Origin: an uncultured Aquimarina sp.
Lineage (GTDB): Bacteria; Bacteroidota; Bacteroidia; Flavobacteriales; Flavobacteriaceae
Assembly (NCBI GenBank): GCA_947498815.1
Contig: CANMLU010000005.1
Span: 186,001-250,000 of the forward strand
Length of the DNA stretch: 64,000 nucleotides
Direction: 5' to 3'
The notes beneath the pieces were generated by a model that searched no databases, had not been told where the DNA came from, and saw nothing but the letters and a program-made list of their open reading frames with translations. A program made the translations under genes and the position numbers. Below, piece by piece: positions 34,741 through 43,685 of the stretch (the stretch's first letter is position 1; every line of letters begins with the position of its first letter).

Positions 34741-36786
34741 TTAGTTCACTTCCGGTAAGAAATTATAGTTTTTGTTATACTCTAACATCTGAGTTACAAA
34801 GTCTTTTGGTTGCGTAACATTGATTTTGGTGATCTCGCCATTATCATCCATTTCTGGTACCAAAACAGGGTTTACAAAACCACTGTAAGGAGCAGAAGTA
34901 AATTGCTCATTACGTTTCAATACCTCTGCGTGAATAGCCTGATCTACTTTTACTCCGTAACCTTCTACCAAAGCTTCAGCAGCTTTAAAATCTCCTTCAG
35001 ATTTGATACGCTGCGTCTCTCTTAGCAACTGCCCAAAAATATCACGTAGTTTTTTGTAATCATTAATATTGAAATACGTTTTTCCATCTCTGGTTACTTT
35101 TTCGATCACATTATCTTTCACTCCTTGTTCAAAAGCCCATGCACTCACCCACTGTCTATTTCTCATATGCGCTTCTTCAACATCATCTCCAAGGTTTAAT
35201 CGAATCAATTGGGTCATTAATCCGTTTCTTATGTATCCATCATACGCAGCTTTACCTGTTTTTTCCCAATCTTCAACCAAACCAAGTTCTTGTAGTTTTG
35301 GATCCATCAAGTAGTACAATCCAACTAAATCTGCACGTCCTTCCTCCATTGTAGATGCATAATTTTTAAGAGTTTCTTTGGTTTCGCCTACTCCGGGATT
35401 TAATTGCCCAGAGGCGTGTCCTACTACCTCATGTAATGCAGTATGTAATTTATCTGCTACTTGTCCATACTTTTCTTCAAGTTCATACTCTTCATCATCA
35501 TGAACAAACTCTTTTAAACGACCAGAACCACCTGCGTTATTATACGCACTGATAATATTTCCTAGCGATACGGATTTAGAACCTACTGCGGCTCTTATCC
35601 AGTTTGCATTGGGAAGGTTAACTCCAATTGGTGTACTCGGTGAAGCGTCTCCAGCTTCTGCAGCTACAGCAACTACTTTATAAGAAACTCCAACGACGCT
35701 ATCTTTTTTGTGTTCGTCCATTAACGGAGAACTATCTTCAAACCATTGTGCGTTTTCGGATAGTACAGACATTTTTTTAGACATATCAAAATCCTTGATC
35801 TGTACAATAGTCTCATAAGAGCCTCTATAGCCCAATGGGTCATTATACACTTCGATAAAACTATTGATATAATCAATATTCCCATCGGTAGCAGCAGTCC
35901 AAGCAACATTATAATCATCCCAAGTTTGCAAATTACCTGTCTGATAGTATTCGATTAATAAACCAAGAGCATCACCCTGTGCTTCGTTCTCTGCAACCTC
36001 TTTTGCTTTTTCAAGCCATTTGATAATTTCGTCGATCGCAGATCCATATAACCCTCCAGATTTATATACTCTTTCTTTTAACACTCCATTTTCCTTTACC
36101 AATTGAGAATTAAGTCCAAATGACAAGGGTTTATCAGCGTTTGGAGATTTCATCTTTCCATAAAAAGATGTAACATCTTCATTTGTAACACCCGGGCCAT
36201 AGAAATTAACAGCAGATAATGCAACATTATCAACACCTTTGGCTTGATTTACTTTTTTGGCATCTGCATCATTAAAAATTACTTCGTATACGTCTTTTGA
36301 TACTTCTGTACTGGTAGCCGCTAGTAAAGAACTGAAATAATCTTTGCTAAATTCTGGTTTGATCTTGTCATTACTATAATGATGGTGAATCCCGTTAGAA
36401 AACCAAACACGCTTCAGATAAGTTTCAAATGCTTTCCAATCATCGTTACTCTTATTCCCATCGTATGTAGTATATATCTTTTCTAAGGCCTTTCTTATGG
36501 TAAGATTGTGACGATAATTTTGATCCCACATAATATCTCTTCCACTTAACCCTGCCTGTGTAAGATAGTATACCAATTTTTGTTCTTTTAATGTAAGATT
36601 ATCCCATCCAGGAATCTTATATCTTAAAACTTTAAGATCTGCGAATTGCTCAACTACATAATCAAATTTTTCTTCTGTAGTTTCCTGTTGTTCTTGAGTA
36701 GTTTGATCCTGAACCTTAGGATCTTTTTTACAAGCTATTACGAGTGTCGCAATAGCTATAAAAAATAATATTTTATTGAGTTTCAT
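34741..36786 (-). CDS. Dipeptidyl-peptidase III (M49), lipoprotein
   Basis: A 681-residue zinc exopeptidase that removes N-terminal dipeptides. The M49 signature HExxGH is present as HEVVGH (near residue 450), with the second zinc Glu in EEGRADLVGLY and the general family plan around it. A lipoprotein signal (FIAIATLVIAC) anchors it to the outer or inner membrane facing the periplasm. The length is close to eukaryotic and Bacteroides DPP III. It is a single gene with its own terminator, divergent from the SRPBCC gene. Confidence 0.92.
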   Translation of the reverse strand: MKLNKILFFIAIATLVIACKKDPKVQDQTTQEQQETTEEKFDYVVEQFADLKVLRYKIPGWDNLTLKEQKLVYYLTQAGLSGRDIMWDQNYRHNLTIRKALEKIYTTYDGNKSNDDWKAFETYLKRVWFSNGIHHHYSNDKIKPEFSKDYFSSLLAATSTEVSKDVYEVIFNDADAKKVNQAKGVDNVALSAVNFYGPGVTNEDVTSFYGKMKSPNADKPLSFGLNSQLVKENGVLKERVYKSGGLYGSAIDEIIKWLEKAKEVAENEAQGDALGLLIEYYQTGNLQTWDDYNVAWTAATDGNIDYINSFIEVYNDPLGYRGSYETIVQIKDFDMSKKMSVLSENAQWFEDSSPLMDEHKKDSVVGVSYKVVAVAAEAGDASPSTPIGVNLPNANWIRAAVGSKSVSLGNIISAYNNAGGSGRLKEFVHDDEEYELEEKYGQVADKLHTALHEVVGHASGQLNPGVGETKETLKNYASTMEEGRADLVGLYYLMDPKLQELGLVEDWEKTGKAAYDGYIRNGLMTQLIRLNLGDDVEEAHMRNRQWVSAWAFEQGVKDNVIEKVTRDGKTYFNINDYKKLRDIFGQLLRETQRIKSEGDFKAAEALVEGYGVKVDQAIHAEVLKRNEQFTSAPYSGFVNPVLVPEMDDNGEITKINVTQPKDFVTQMLEYNKNYNFLPEVN

Positions 36787-36878
36787 ATTGAGTATTTAAT
36801 TGTTTTGGCAAATGTAATAAAATAATAGGAGGCAAAAATTAGTTATATTAGCTGATCAAACAACCTAAACTAACGAAC

Positions 36879-37913
36879 ATGAAAATAATCAAGTATTTAT
36901 TTTTTCTATTACTATTAGTAGTTATTGGTGGTGCTGTATATGTAGCAACCATTGATGGTGAATTTCAGGTAGAACAAAGTAGAGTAATAGATGCTCCAGA
37001 TGAGTTGCTATTTAATACCATCAATGAATATAAAACTTGGGAAAAATGGGGGCCATGGATGGATGAATCTGATGACTTAATTATGGATTATCCAGAAAAA
37101 ACGAGTGGTGAAGGAGCTTCATATAGCTGGAAAAGTGAAACGCAAGGTGATGGTATTATGAAAACTGAAAAAGCTTCTCCATTTACCAGCATTGATCAAA
37201 AAATCACTTTTATCACTCCAATGGGCGAAAGTAAAAGCGACGTGTATTGGAAATTTGAAAAAATTGAAGGAAAAAAGACCAAAGTGACATGGGGAATGAA
37301 AGGTAAACAGTCATTTATGGAAAAGGCCTTTTGGGCAACTCAAGATAGTACACTATCTCAAAACTTAAGACCGATGTACAAAAGAGGGCTAGAGAAACTT
37401 GATAAGTATACCAAAGAGAAAATGAAAGAGTATTCTGTTCATGTAGATGGGGTAACTGAACATGAGGGTGGAAATTATATGTACATTGCCACGACATCAT
37501 CCATCGCAGAAATGCAACAAAAAATGGCTCAGATGCTACCTGCAGTGCATGCATATATGAGACAAAATAATCTTCCTCAAACAGGAATGCCGTTTACTTT
37601 GTATAATGAGTTTAATCAAGAACAAGGAACTACAATTTTTTCAACGGGAATTCCAACAAGAGATAAGGTAGAAACCCCTAAAGGAAGTACAATATTAAGT
37701 GGTTTATTACCAAAACAAAGAGTAGTCAAAACTACCTTAAAAGGGGATTATGTTAACCTGAAAGAAGCTTGGGAAGCCGGATACAAATATATTACCGATA
37801 ATAGTTTGGAACCTATTGCTACTTCTCCAGCCTTTGAAGTGTACAGAACAGATCCGGGATTACAACCCAATCCTGCAGAGTGGATCACAGAAATCTATAT
37901 CCCAATAAAATAA
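36879..37913 (+). CDS. Membrane-anchored SRPBCC + GyrI-like ligand-binding protein
   Basis: A 344-residue protein with one N-terminal helix (IIKYLFFLLLLVVIGGAVYVATI), followed by an SRPBCC/polyketide-cyclase-like domain (residues about 30-175; RVIDAPDELLFNTINEYKTWEKWGPW, PMGESKSDVYWKFEKIEG). A GyrI-like/AraC effector-binding domain follows (about 185-344; MPFTLYNEF, GDYVNLKEAWEAGYKYI, ending WITEIYIPI). Both folds bind small hydrophobic ligands. The combination is common in Bacteroidota, but the ligand is unknown. Confidence 0.85.
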   Translation: MKIIKYLFFLLLLVVIGGAVYVATIDGEFQVEQSRVIDAPDELLFNTINEYKTWEKWGPWMDESDDLIMDYPEKTSGEGASYSWKSETQGDGIMKTEKASPFTSIDQKITFITPMGESKSDVYWKFEKIEGKKTKVTWGMKGKQSFMEKAFWATQDSTLSQNLRPMYKRGLEKLDKYTKEKMKEYSVHVDGVTEHEGGNYMYIATTSSIAEMQQKMAQMLPAVHAYMRQNNLPQTGMPFTLYNEFNQEQGTTIFSTGIPTRDKVETPKGSTILSGLLPKQRVVKTTLKGDYVNLKEAWEAGYKYITDNSLEPIATSPAFEVYRTDPGLQPNPAEWITEIYIPIK

Positions 37914-37921
37914 AAACAGAT

Positions 37922-37959
37922 AAAACTGCATTTTCCTGTTATAGAAAAATGCAGTTTTT
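37922..37959 (+). terminator. Hairpin between SRPBCC gene and crcB
   Basis: AAAACTGCATTTT (37922-37934) pairs with AAAATGCAGTTTT (37946-37958), 13 pairs with an 11-base loop and a T-run at the end of the stem. It ends 13 bases before the crcB ATG. No fluoride riboswitch (crcB motif) is visible in this short gap. Confidence 0.7.
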
Positions 37960-37971
37960 AAATTATAAGTA

Positions 37972-38337
37972 ATGAAGCAACTATTTTTGGTATTTATTGG
38001 TGGTGGCACAGGTAGTATTGCTCGTTACCTTATAAGTAAATACCTCAACAACGCATCTACCAGTATCCCATACGGAACTTTTACTGCCAATGTTTTAGGG
38101 AGTCTATTCATAGGGATTATATTAGGGTTTGCTCTTAAAAATAACGCGCTATCTCAAAACACTGTTACTTTTCTTGCTACTGGCTTTTGTGGTGGATTCA
38201 CGACATTTTCGACATTTGCCTATGAAAATCATATATTTCTAAAATCCGGAGATTACTTAAGTTTTCTTATCTACACAATTGGATCTTTTATCATTGGAAT
38301 TCTTTTCGTATTTTTAGGAATGTACATTGCAAAATAA
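37972..38337 (+). CDS. crcB: Fluoride efflux channel CrcB/Fluc
   Basis: A 121-residue, four-helix membrane protein of the Fluc family, which works as a dual-topology dimer to expel fluoride. It shows the GGGTGSIARYLISKYL opening, PYGTFTANVLGSLFIGI (conserved Asn in the pore) and the TGFCGGFTTFSTFAYE motif with the Phe box. It is a single-copy homodimer type rather than a paired set. Confidence 0.95.
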   Translation: MKQLFLVFIGGGTGSIARYLISKYLNNASTSIPYGTFTANVLGSLFIGIILGFALKNNALSQNTVTFLATGFCGGFTTFSTFAYENHIFLKSGDYLSFLIYTIGSFIIGILFVFLGMYIAK

Positions 38338-38400
38338 GCATTGCATTTACCATCACCTAAGTACTACTACGAACATAAAAAATCATAAATAGAAATTTCA

Positions 38401-38739
38401 ATGAAAAAGATTGAAACCATTATACGTAAATCAAGGTTTAAAGCCGTAAAAGACGCTTTACACGATATTGATGTAAACTTTTTCACCTATTGGGATGTTA
38501 CCGGGGTTGGTAATGAAAAAAAGGGGCATGTATATAGGGGTATTTCTTATAGTACCTCCGATATTCAGCGTAGATTTTTATCGATCGTAGTATCCGATGA
38601 GTTTGAAGAAAAAACCATACAAGCCATTTTAAAATCCGCCAAGACGGGTGAAGTCGGAGATGGAAAAATCTTTATATCCGATATTCAAAACACCTACAGA
38701 ATTAGAACAGAAGAAAAAGGAAATCAAGCACTAAACTAA
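38401..38739 (+). CDS. glnB: P-II family nitrogen regulator
   Basis: A 112-residue P-II signal protein. It starts KKIETIIRKSRFKAVKDAL, carries the T-loop with YRGISY (matching YRGAEY of GlnB, including the Tyr51 position), the B-loop TGEVGDGKIFI that binds ATP/ADP and the C-terminal RIRTEEKG. P-II proteins sense 2-oxoglutarate and the ATP/ADP ratio and usually control AmtB or glutamine synthetase. No amtB lies next to it. The following gene is a porin-like protein, separated by a spacer with two similar hairpins. Confidence 0.92.
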   Translation: MKKIETIIRKSRFKAVKDALHDIDVNFFTYWDVTGVGNEKKGHVYRGISYSTSDIQRRFLSIVVSDEFEEKTIQAILKSAKTGEVGDGKIFISDIQNTYRIRTEEKGNQALN

Positions 38740-38866
38740 TTTTTAGCATTATACTTCGTAAATCACTTCATTCTTCTCTTACTCATTTGGGCTATTTATA
38801 AAAATTAGCTCTTCTCCTCTTGAAAACTACTTTCAAATTCTTAAAATTTCATCAAATAAAAGTTAA

Positions 38867-38940
38867 ACCCTAATTTTTTTAGGGTATAAAATCAAAAAAC
38901 CATAAAAATTAAACCTTATACCCCTTTTTTTATTGGGGTA
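38867..38940 (+). promoter_or_regulatory. Two similar hairpins upstream of the porin gene
   Basis: Hairpin 1 is ACCCTAA/TTAGGGT (38867-38885, loop TTTTT). Hairpin 2 is TACCCC/GGGGTA (38919-38940, loop of ten, mostly T). Both follow nearly the same lead-in (TTAAACC[CT]TA) and are followed by A/T-rich sequence, which suggests duplication of one regulatory element. They lie 57-130 bases upstream of the porin gene and 128 bases after the P-II gene. A repressor pair site or RNA attenuator is possible. The role is inferred only from position. Confidence 0.45.
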
Positions 38941-38996
38941 AAATTCTTTTATCATAGTTTTACAGCTCCAATTAAAACAAATTATTACAGTAATTA

Positions 38997-40157
38997 ATGT
39001 TTATTATGAAAACAAAAACCGTAACAGATTTTTTAAAAAAAGTATCTCTTGTCGCCCTAGCTTTTTTAAGCTTTAATGCTATAGCACAAGAGGAAGAATC
39101 AGAATCAACAGTCGAAAAGCTATTATCAAAAGTAAATCTATCAGGTTCTGTAGATGGATATTACAGGTATAATATTGGAGCACCTAATAGAGGTATCGAT
39201 CCTAGTGGTGCTGGAGAAGACAATGGAGCATACGAATTTTTAGCTCCTACAACATCTTTTGCAAACAAATCGGGATTTGCATTGGGTATGGCCAATATAA
39301 TTTTGGGGTATGAAGGAGAAAAAGTAGGTTTTGTAGCCGACCTTGTATTCGGGCCAAGAGGTGAAGATGCTGTATTTTTATCAGAAGGTTCTGCACAAGT
39401 AGTTAATCAATTATATGCGTACTGGAATGTTAGTGAAAAAGTGAAGCTTACCGTTGGTAATTTCAATACGTTCTTAGGATATGAAGTAATCTCTCCCGCA
39501 GGAAACTTTAACTACTCTACATCGTATATGTTCTCATATGGACCTTTCTCTCACACAGGTTTAAAAGCAGATTTTACCCTTAATGAAAAATGGTCTGCAA
39601 TGCTAGCAGTTATGAATCCAACAGATTATACAGAAAGTAATCCTTTTGACACTTATATCATAGGGGCACAATTAGGATACGCTGCCGATAGTGGTAGCGC
39701 CTATCTTAACTTCAGATATGGAAACGAAGGTGAGCCTGGAGAAGTTGGACCTACATTTCAGGTAGATCTTACCACGGGATGGGATGCTACAGAAGATTTT
39801 TATCTTGGAGTAAACGCTACTTACTTATCCACAGAGGATCAGGGAGACGGAGATGCTTCAGGATTTTACGGAGTTGCACTTTACCCACAATACAAAACTT
39901 CAGAAAAATTCACTATTGGATTAAGAGGAGAATATTTTGCAGAATACAACAATGCACTGGGTGCCGTTGGTCTTGATGACGAAGGCGATGGAAGTGTTTT
40001 TGCTGCTACATTAACCGGTAGTTATGATATTGGTGATCTTACACTTAAGCCAGAATTAAGATTAGATTCGACATCTGAAGATAGCTTTGTAGATAATGAC
40101 TTAGAACCTACAAAAAGCCTTTCTTCATTTGTATTGGGAGCTGTATATAAATTCTAA
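38997..40157 (+). CDS. Outer-membrane porin-like beta barrel
   Basis: A 386-residue exported protein with signal peptide ending NAIAQ and strand-turn sequence throughout, with GSVDGYYRYN at the start and VLGAVYKF closing strand. It resembles the BBP2/OmpO-like porins that in Bacteroidota are often found near ammonium transport and P-II genes. Here P-II precedes it but amtB does not. Both ATG codons at 38997 and 39006 keep the signal peptide. It probably takes up small nitrogen compounds; this is inferred from context. Confidence 0.8.
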   Translation: MFIMKTKTVTDFLKKVSLVALAFLSFNAIAQEEESESTVEKLLSKVNLSGSVDGYYRYNIGAPNRGIDPSGAGEDNGAYEFLAPTTSFANKSGFALGMANIILGYEGEKVGFVADLVFGPRGEDAVFLSEGSAQVVNQLYAYWNVSEKVKLTVGNFNTFLGYEVISPAGNFNYSTSYMFSYGPFSHTGLKADFTLNEKWSAMLAVMNPTDYTESNPFDTYIIGAQLGYAADSGSAYLNFRYGNEGEPGEVGPTFQVDLTTGWDATEDFYLGVNATYLSTEDQGDGDASGFYGVALYPQYKTSEKFTIGLRGEYFAEYNNALGAVGLDDEGDGSVFAATLTGSYDIGDLTLKPELRLDSTSEDSFVDNDLEPTKSLSSFVLGAVYKF

Positions 40158-40173
40158 TATAGACAATACAAAT

Positions 40174-40209
40174 AAAAAAAGCGTTTCGGTAGTTTGAAAC
40201 GCTTTTTTT
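40174..40209. terminator. Bidirectional terminator between porin and DUF1684 genes
   Basis: AAAAAAAGCGTTTC pairs with GAAACGCTTTTTTT (stem of 14 including the A/T runs, loop GGTAGTTT). It sits 16 bases after the porin stop and 4 bases from the stop of the DUF1684 gene, so it serves both directions. Confidence 0.88.
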
Positions 40210-40212
40210 ATT

Positions 40213-40827
40213 TTATTCATTATCGTGGTACTTTTTGTATTTCTTGACTCCAACGGTAATTTTTATATCCAAACTATTTTCCTCGGGTGGGATAGGACAA
40301 GAATAACGTTCATTATAAGCGCAATAAGGGTTATACGCAGTATTAAAATCAATTAAAATCGAGTTTCCTTCGGGAATTTTAAGGTCAATAAAGCGTCCAC
40401 CTCCGTAGGTTAAATCATCATTTGTTACATCTGTAAAAGGAAGAAATAAATAATCCTCATACTCTGGCTGTGTTTTAAGGCCTTGGTTTTGATATATTTT
40501 CAATACATATTTTTTGTCCCGAAGTGTAAAATGTGCTTCTCCGTATTGCACATACAAAGGTTCCCTACCTGTCGTAGTCTTCATGATAAATGGAGTCTCA
40601 TAAGGCGTGCGAACAAATTTTGCACGGACACAAAAAGAAGTATCAATTTTGAAAAAATCGAGTGTTTTGAAATTTTCAAAATCTTTTGGTGTTAAGGGTG
40701 AAGTTTCTTCAGAGGCAAATTCTTTATTCAATTTATCCTGAAAAAGTAATATCCTTCTTATGTCAGAAGAATCTTGAGCTAAAGCATTTCCAAAAAAGAA
40801 AACCAATAAAATAAACAACTTATACAC
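40213..40827 (-). CDS. DUF1684 secreted protein
   Basis: A 204-residue exported protein (signal peptide to about residue 18, NALAQ) that begins with a GTG codon. It matches DUF1684: FVRTPYETPFIMKTTTGR, YGEAHFTL, FLPFTDVTNDDLTYGGGRFIDL, DFNTAYNPYCAYNERYSCPIPPEEN and a final VGVKKY. The CAY...CP pair of cysteines is conserved in the family. The function is unknown. An exact -7 box (TACTTTTG) lies 18 bases upstream. Confidence 0.88.
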   Translation of the reverse strand: MYKLFILLVFFFGNALAQDSSDIRRILLFQDKLNKEFASEETSPLTPKDFENFKTLDFFKIDTSFCVRAKFVRTPYETPFIMKTTTGREPLYVQYGEAHFTLRDKKYVLKIYQNQGLKTQPEYEDYLFLPFTDVTNDDLTYGGGRFIDLKIPEGNSILIDFNTAYNPYCAYNERYSCPIPPEENSLDIKITVGVKKYKKYHDNE

Positions 40828-40845
40828 TTACCCTTATTTTTTTTG

Positions 40846-40877
40846 CAAAAGTACAATTTACAATTAGTTAACTAATT
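40846..40877 (-). promoter_or_regulatory. DUF1684 promoter box and adjacent palindrome
   Basis: On the minus strand the -7 box TACTTTTG (40846-40853) matches TAnnTTTG. A perfect 16-bp palindrome AATTAGTTAACTAATT (40862-40877) lies 8 bases upstream of it, between this gene and the divergent MFS gene. The palindrome would cover the region just above the -7 box, so it may be an operator. Confidence 0.5.
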
Positions 40878-40963
40878 AATTTTAATAAAATTATCCTCAA
40901 ATAGGGCTTAAAAAGTTATTTTTACCAATTCTTTTAGCCGATCAACACAAATCTATTAATCCT

Positions 40964-42184
40964 TTGCGAAGAATTTTACAACACTATATCGACTCATTTT
41001 CTGGATTATCAAAAGAGGTTTGGTGGCTGGCATTGATCACGCTTATTAATAGAGCTGGAGCAATGGTTATCCCGTTTTTATCCCTGTACCTAACCGACGA
41101 TTTAGACTTTTCTTTGGAACAAGTTGGATGGATAATGACTAGTTATGGATTGGGTTCTTTTTTCGGAGCATGGCTAGGAGGTAAATTGAGTGATCAGATT
41201 GGATATTACAAAGTCATACTAAGTTCACTGTTATTAACAGGTGTTTCGTTCTTGGTTATTCAATATTTTACAAGTTTTTGGAGTATCTGTATTGGTTTTT
41301 TCTTCCTAATCGCCGTAGCTGATGTGGCACGACCGGCATTTTTTGTAGCATTAAGCGCCTATAGCAAACCTGAAAACAAAACCCGGTCCCTCACTTTTAT
41401 TCGATTAGCCATTAATCTTGGTTTCTCTGCTGGACCCGCTCTTGGGGGGCTTATTATAGCATCTATTGGTTATTATGGATTGTTCTGGGTAGATGGAGTC
41501 ACTTGCATTATAGCTGGTTTGGTTATGATAAAAACTTTAAACCCAAGAAAAACAAAAGAATTAGATAAAGAAGTAGTGGTAGATAAACCTGTTTCGGCAT
41601 ATAGCGACGGCATTTATATTCTATTTTTAATTTCGCTGGCATTATTTGGATTTATTTTTGTTCAGTATTTTTCGACAATACCTCTCTATTATAAAGAAGT
41701 ACATCTATTATCTGAAGATAAAATTGGGTTATTGCTTGCGATGAATGGAGCCCTCATTTTTTTCTTTGAGATGCCGCTGATAGCATATTTAGAAAAGACA
41801 AGCATCTCAAAAATTGGAAATGTTATATATGGCTTTTTACTTACAGGAATAAGTTTTGCTATTTTATTGATTACTCCTTGGGCAGGAATTCTTGTTATAG
41901 GAATGATTATTGCGACTCTTGGAGAAATGGTAGCGTTTCCATTTGGTAATGCATTTGCGTTGGATCGCGCAAAAAAAGGAAGACAAGGTGCTTATATGGG
42001 GTTGTATAGTATGTCTTTTTCTGCTGCACATATTTTTGGACATAACTCAGGAATGCAACTCATAGATAATATTGGATATGAAAAAACCTGGGTTTTTATG
42101 GCAATAATATCCGCCATAGGAACTTTTTTATTGTTCTTGGTAAAGCATCTACTCAACAAAGAAAAGAAACGTTTAACAACATAA
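40964..42184 (+). CDS. MFS transporter
   Basis: A 406-residue, 12-helix carrier of the major facilitator superfamily. The loop 2-3 motif reads GAWLGGKLSDQIGYYKV, and the second half repeats the fold. The start is a TTG at 40964, giving the N-terminus MRRILQHYIDSFSGLSKEVWW that flavobacterial relatives share. The substrate is unknown. It lies 22 bases before the DJ-1/PfpI lipoprotein gene and may share its transcript. Confidence 0.9.
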   Translation: MRRILQHYIDSFSGLSKEVWWLALITLINRAGAMVIPFLSLYLTDDLDFSLEQVGWIMTSYGLGSFFGAWLGGKLSDQIGYYKVILSSLLLTGVSFLVIQYFTSFWSICIGFFFLIAVADVARPAFFVALSAYSKPENKTRSLTFIRLAINLGFSAGPALGGLIIASIGYYGLFWVDGVTCIIAGLVMIKTLNPRKTKELDKEVVVDKPVSAYSDGIYILFLISLALFGFIFVQYFSTIPLYYKEVHLLSEDKIGLLLAMNGALIFFFEMPLIAYLEKTSISKIGNVIYGFLLTGISFAILLITPWAGILVIGMIIATLGEMVAFPFGNAFALDRAKKGRQGAYMGLYSMSFSAAHIFGHNSGMQLIDNIGYEKTWVFMAIISAIGTFLLFLVKHLLNKEKKRLTT

Positions 42185-42206
42185 GTACTCTTTAACACAA
42201 ACCGAC

Positions 42207-42965
42207 ATGAAAAAGTTATTTTTTATTGTATTCTCTTTCTTACTCATGAGTTGCTCTGAAGTAAAAAAAGAAAAAAACATCGAGGTTGAAAAACCAATAG
42301 AAACTGTACAAAAAAAAGAGAAAAAATTTCCAACCTTAGCTCCAAATCGATACAATGTTGCCTTTCTTATTATGGATGGCACTTATAATACCGAATTTAC
42401 AGCACCGTACGATATTTTTCAACATACCCAATACCGTAAAAACATAAAACAAATGAATGTATTTACAGTAGCGAATACTGATGATCCAATAACCACTTTT
42501 GAAGGCGTTAGAATTATTCCAGATTTTAATTATCTTCAGGACTCAATCCCAAGAATAGATATCCTGGTAGTACCAAGTGCCGAGCATCATCTGGATACAG
42601 ATTTAAATGATCAAAAGATGATTAATTTTGTAAAATCTGTCGATAAAAATGCTACTTATATGACATCACATTGTGATGGAGCATTTGTACTTGCCAAAGC
42701 AGGAGTATTAGATAATGTCGTTTCAACTACTTTTCCTAGCGATATTGATACGATGAAAACTATGTTTCCTCACTTGGATATTAGAAAGGAAATCCTTTTT
42801 GTACATGATGGAAAATATATTACTTCCGCAGGAGGTGCCAAAAGTTTTGAAGCTGCCTTATATTTATGTGAACATCTATATGGCGTAGAAATTGCGAGGT
42901 CGCTTGCGGGTGGATTGGTGATCGATTGGAAACTCGAAGAAGTACCCCATTTAATTATAAAATAA
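42207..42965 (+). CDS. DJ-1/PfpI-family lipoprotein
   Basis: A 252-residue protein with a lipoprotein signal (FSFLLMSC) and a GATase1-like DJ-1/PfpI domain. The nucleophile elbow is SHCDGAFVLAKAG with Cys, preceded by DILVVPSAEH. The domain type is the one found in AraC-type regulators (GATase1_AraC), but here it is alone and exported, without a DNA-binding domain. Activity (amidase, deglycase-like or none) cannot be told. Confidence 0.82.
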   Translation: MKKLFFIVFSFLLMSCSEVKKEKNIEVEKPIETVQKKEKKFPTLAPNRYNVAFLIMDGTYNTEFTAPYDIFQHTQYRKNIKQMNVFTVANTDDPITTFEGVRIIPDFNYLQDSIPRIDILVVPSAEHHLDTDLNDQKMINFVKSVDKNATYMTSHCDGAFVLAKAGVLDNVVSTTFPSDIDTMKTMFPHLDIRKEILFVHDGKYITSAGGAKSFEAALYLCEHLYGVEIARSLAGGLVIDWKLEEVPHLIIK

Positions 42966-42973
42966 AAAAGCAA

Positions 42974-43008
42974 TAAAAAAACACCGTAAAGTTTTACGGT
43001 GTTTTTTT
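42974..43008. terminator. Bidirectional terminator after the DJ-1 gene
   Basis: ACACCGTAA and TTACGGTGT form a stem with loop AGTT, flanked by A-run and T-run. It ends the DJ-1/PfpI gene on the plus strand and candidate small RNA A on the minus strand. Confidence 0.85.
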
Positions 43009-43083
43009 ATTTCGGGGAAACTTATGTACTATCTTCAGTTTTTAGATTTGGGGTCTTAGAACCAATGTCCTCACACATAATTT
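42974..43083 (-). ncRNA. Candidate small RNA, copy A
   Basis: Read on the minus strand, a 60-base block starts TGTGAGGACATTGG, continues through AAGACCCCAAATCT, AAAACTGAAGATAGTAC and AAGTTTCCCCG, and runs into a 9-bp terminator stem ACACCGTAA/TTACGGTGT with T-runs (42974-43008, also usable by the DJ-1 gene). The block is about 75 percent identical to copy B and shares TGTGAGGACATT and the GTAC region with copy C. AAACT/AGTTT may pair to form a hairpin. No plausible reading frame is seen. Expression is not shown. Confidence 0.5.
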
Positions 43084-43391
43084 TTCCACAATACTTCAAA
43101 AATTTTTGTTCTTCTAACTATCGTCATAATTATCCAATCAATAACTTTAAAAGAAGTATCAGTGTTTTTTAATAACATTACTAATATAAGAAAAATAAAA
43201 GATTAAAAGCAAATAAGATCGATGAAATACACAAATTTTAACAATTTAACACAATTTTATAGATTTATATTTACTCTACGTATTGGATTTAGAAGGTAAA
43301 ATGGAATGTTATTTAACGAGGAGTACAGTTCGTATTGAACCAAGACTCATCCTTTTTCATATATACATAATCCGTATTTGGATCATTCTCA

Positions 43392-43500
43392 TAAAAAAAG
43401 CGCTCCTTTCGGAACGCTTTATTTATACGGGGCAAACTACGTACTCTCTTTAGTTTCAAGATCTGGGGTCTTTAGACTAATGTCCTCACACCTAATTTGT
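43392..43500 (-). ncRNA. Candidate small RNA, copy B
   Basis: On the minus strand the conserved block (43428-43494) reads TGTGAGGACATTAGTC, AAGACCCCAGATCT, AAACTAAAGAGAGTACGTAGTTT and GCCCCG, then a terminator AAAGCG-T-TCC-GAAA-GGA-G-CGCTTT followed by seven T. On the minus strand the stem has a U-G pair and a GNRA tetraloop. On the plus strand the same position is an A/C mismatch, so minus is the functional direction. AAACTA/TAGTTT forms a 6-bp internal hairpin. Similarity with copy A continues upstream to about 43673. The intergenic space 42966-43685 holds nothing else I can name. Confidence 0.55.
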
Positions 43501-43685
43501 CCCTGATGTATTCCAAACTAATATTTTAATCTATATCGTCACACAGTTAAAATGTTAGTTCTAGATCATACATCAAGTGTTTTTAAGATGTAGTAAATAT
43601 AGTGTAAAAAAATTGTAAACTCCAAAAAAATAACGGTAAAAAACATAATAAATCGACGAAATACACAAATTATTGTGGTTTCAAC

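Noticed and set aside
37914-37971. Fluoride riboswitch upstream of crcB
   Set aside because: The 58-base gap is filled by a terminator hairpin and shows no crcB-motif core.
43301-43443. Short plus-strand frame between the RNA copies A and B
   Set aside because: It reads through the terminator stem of copy B and into its conserved block, and its residues look random.
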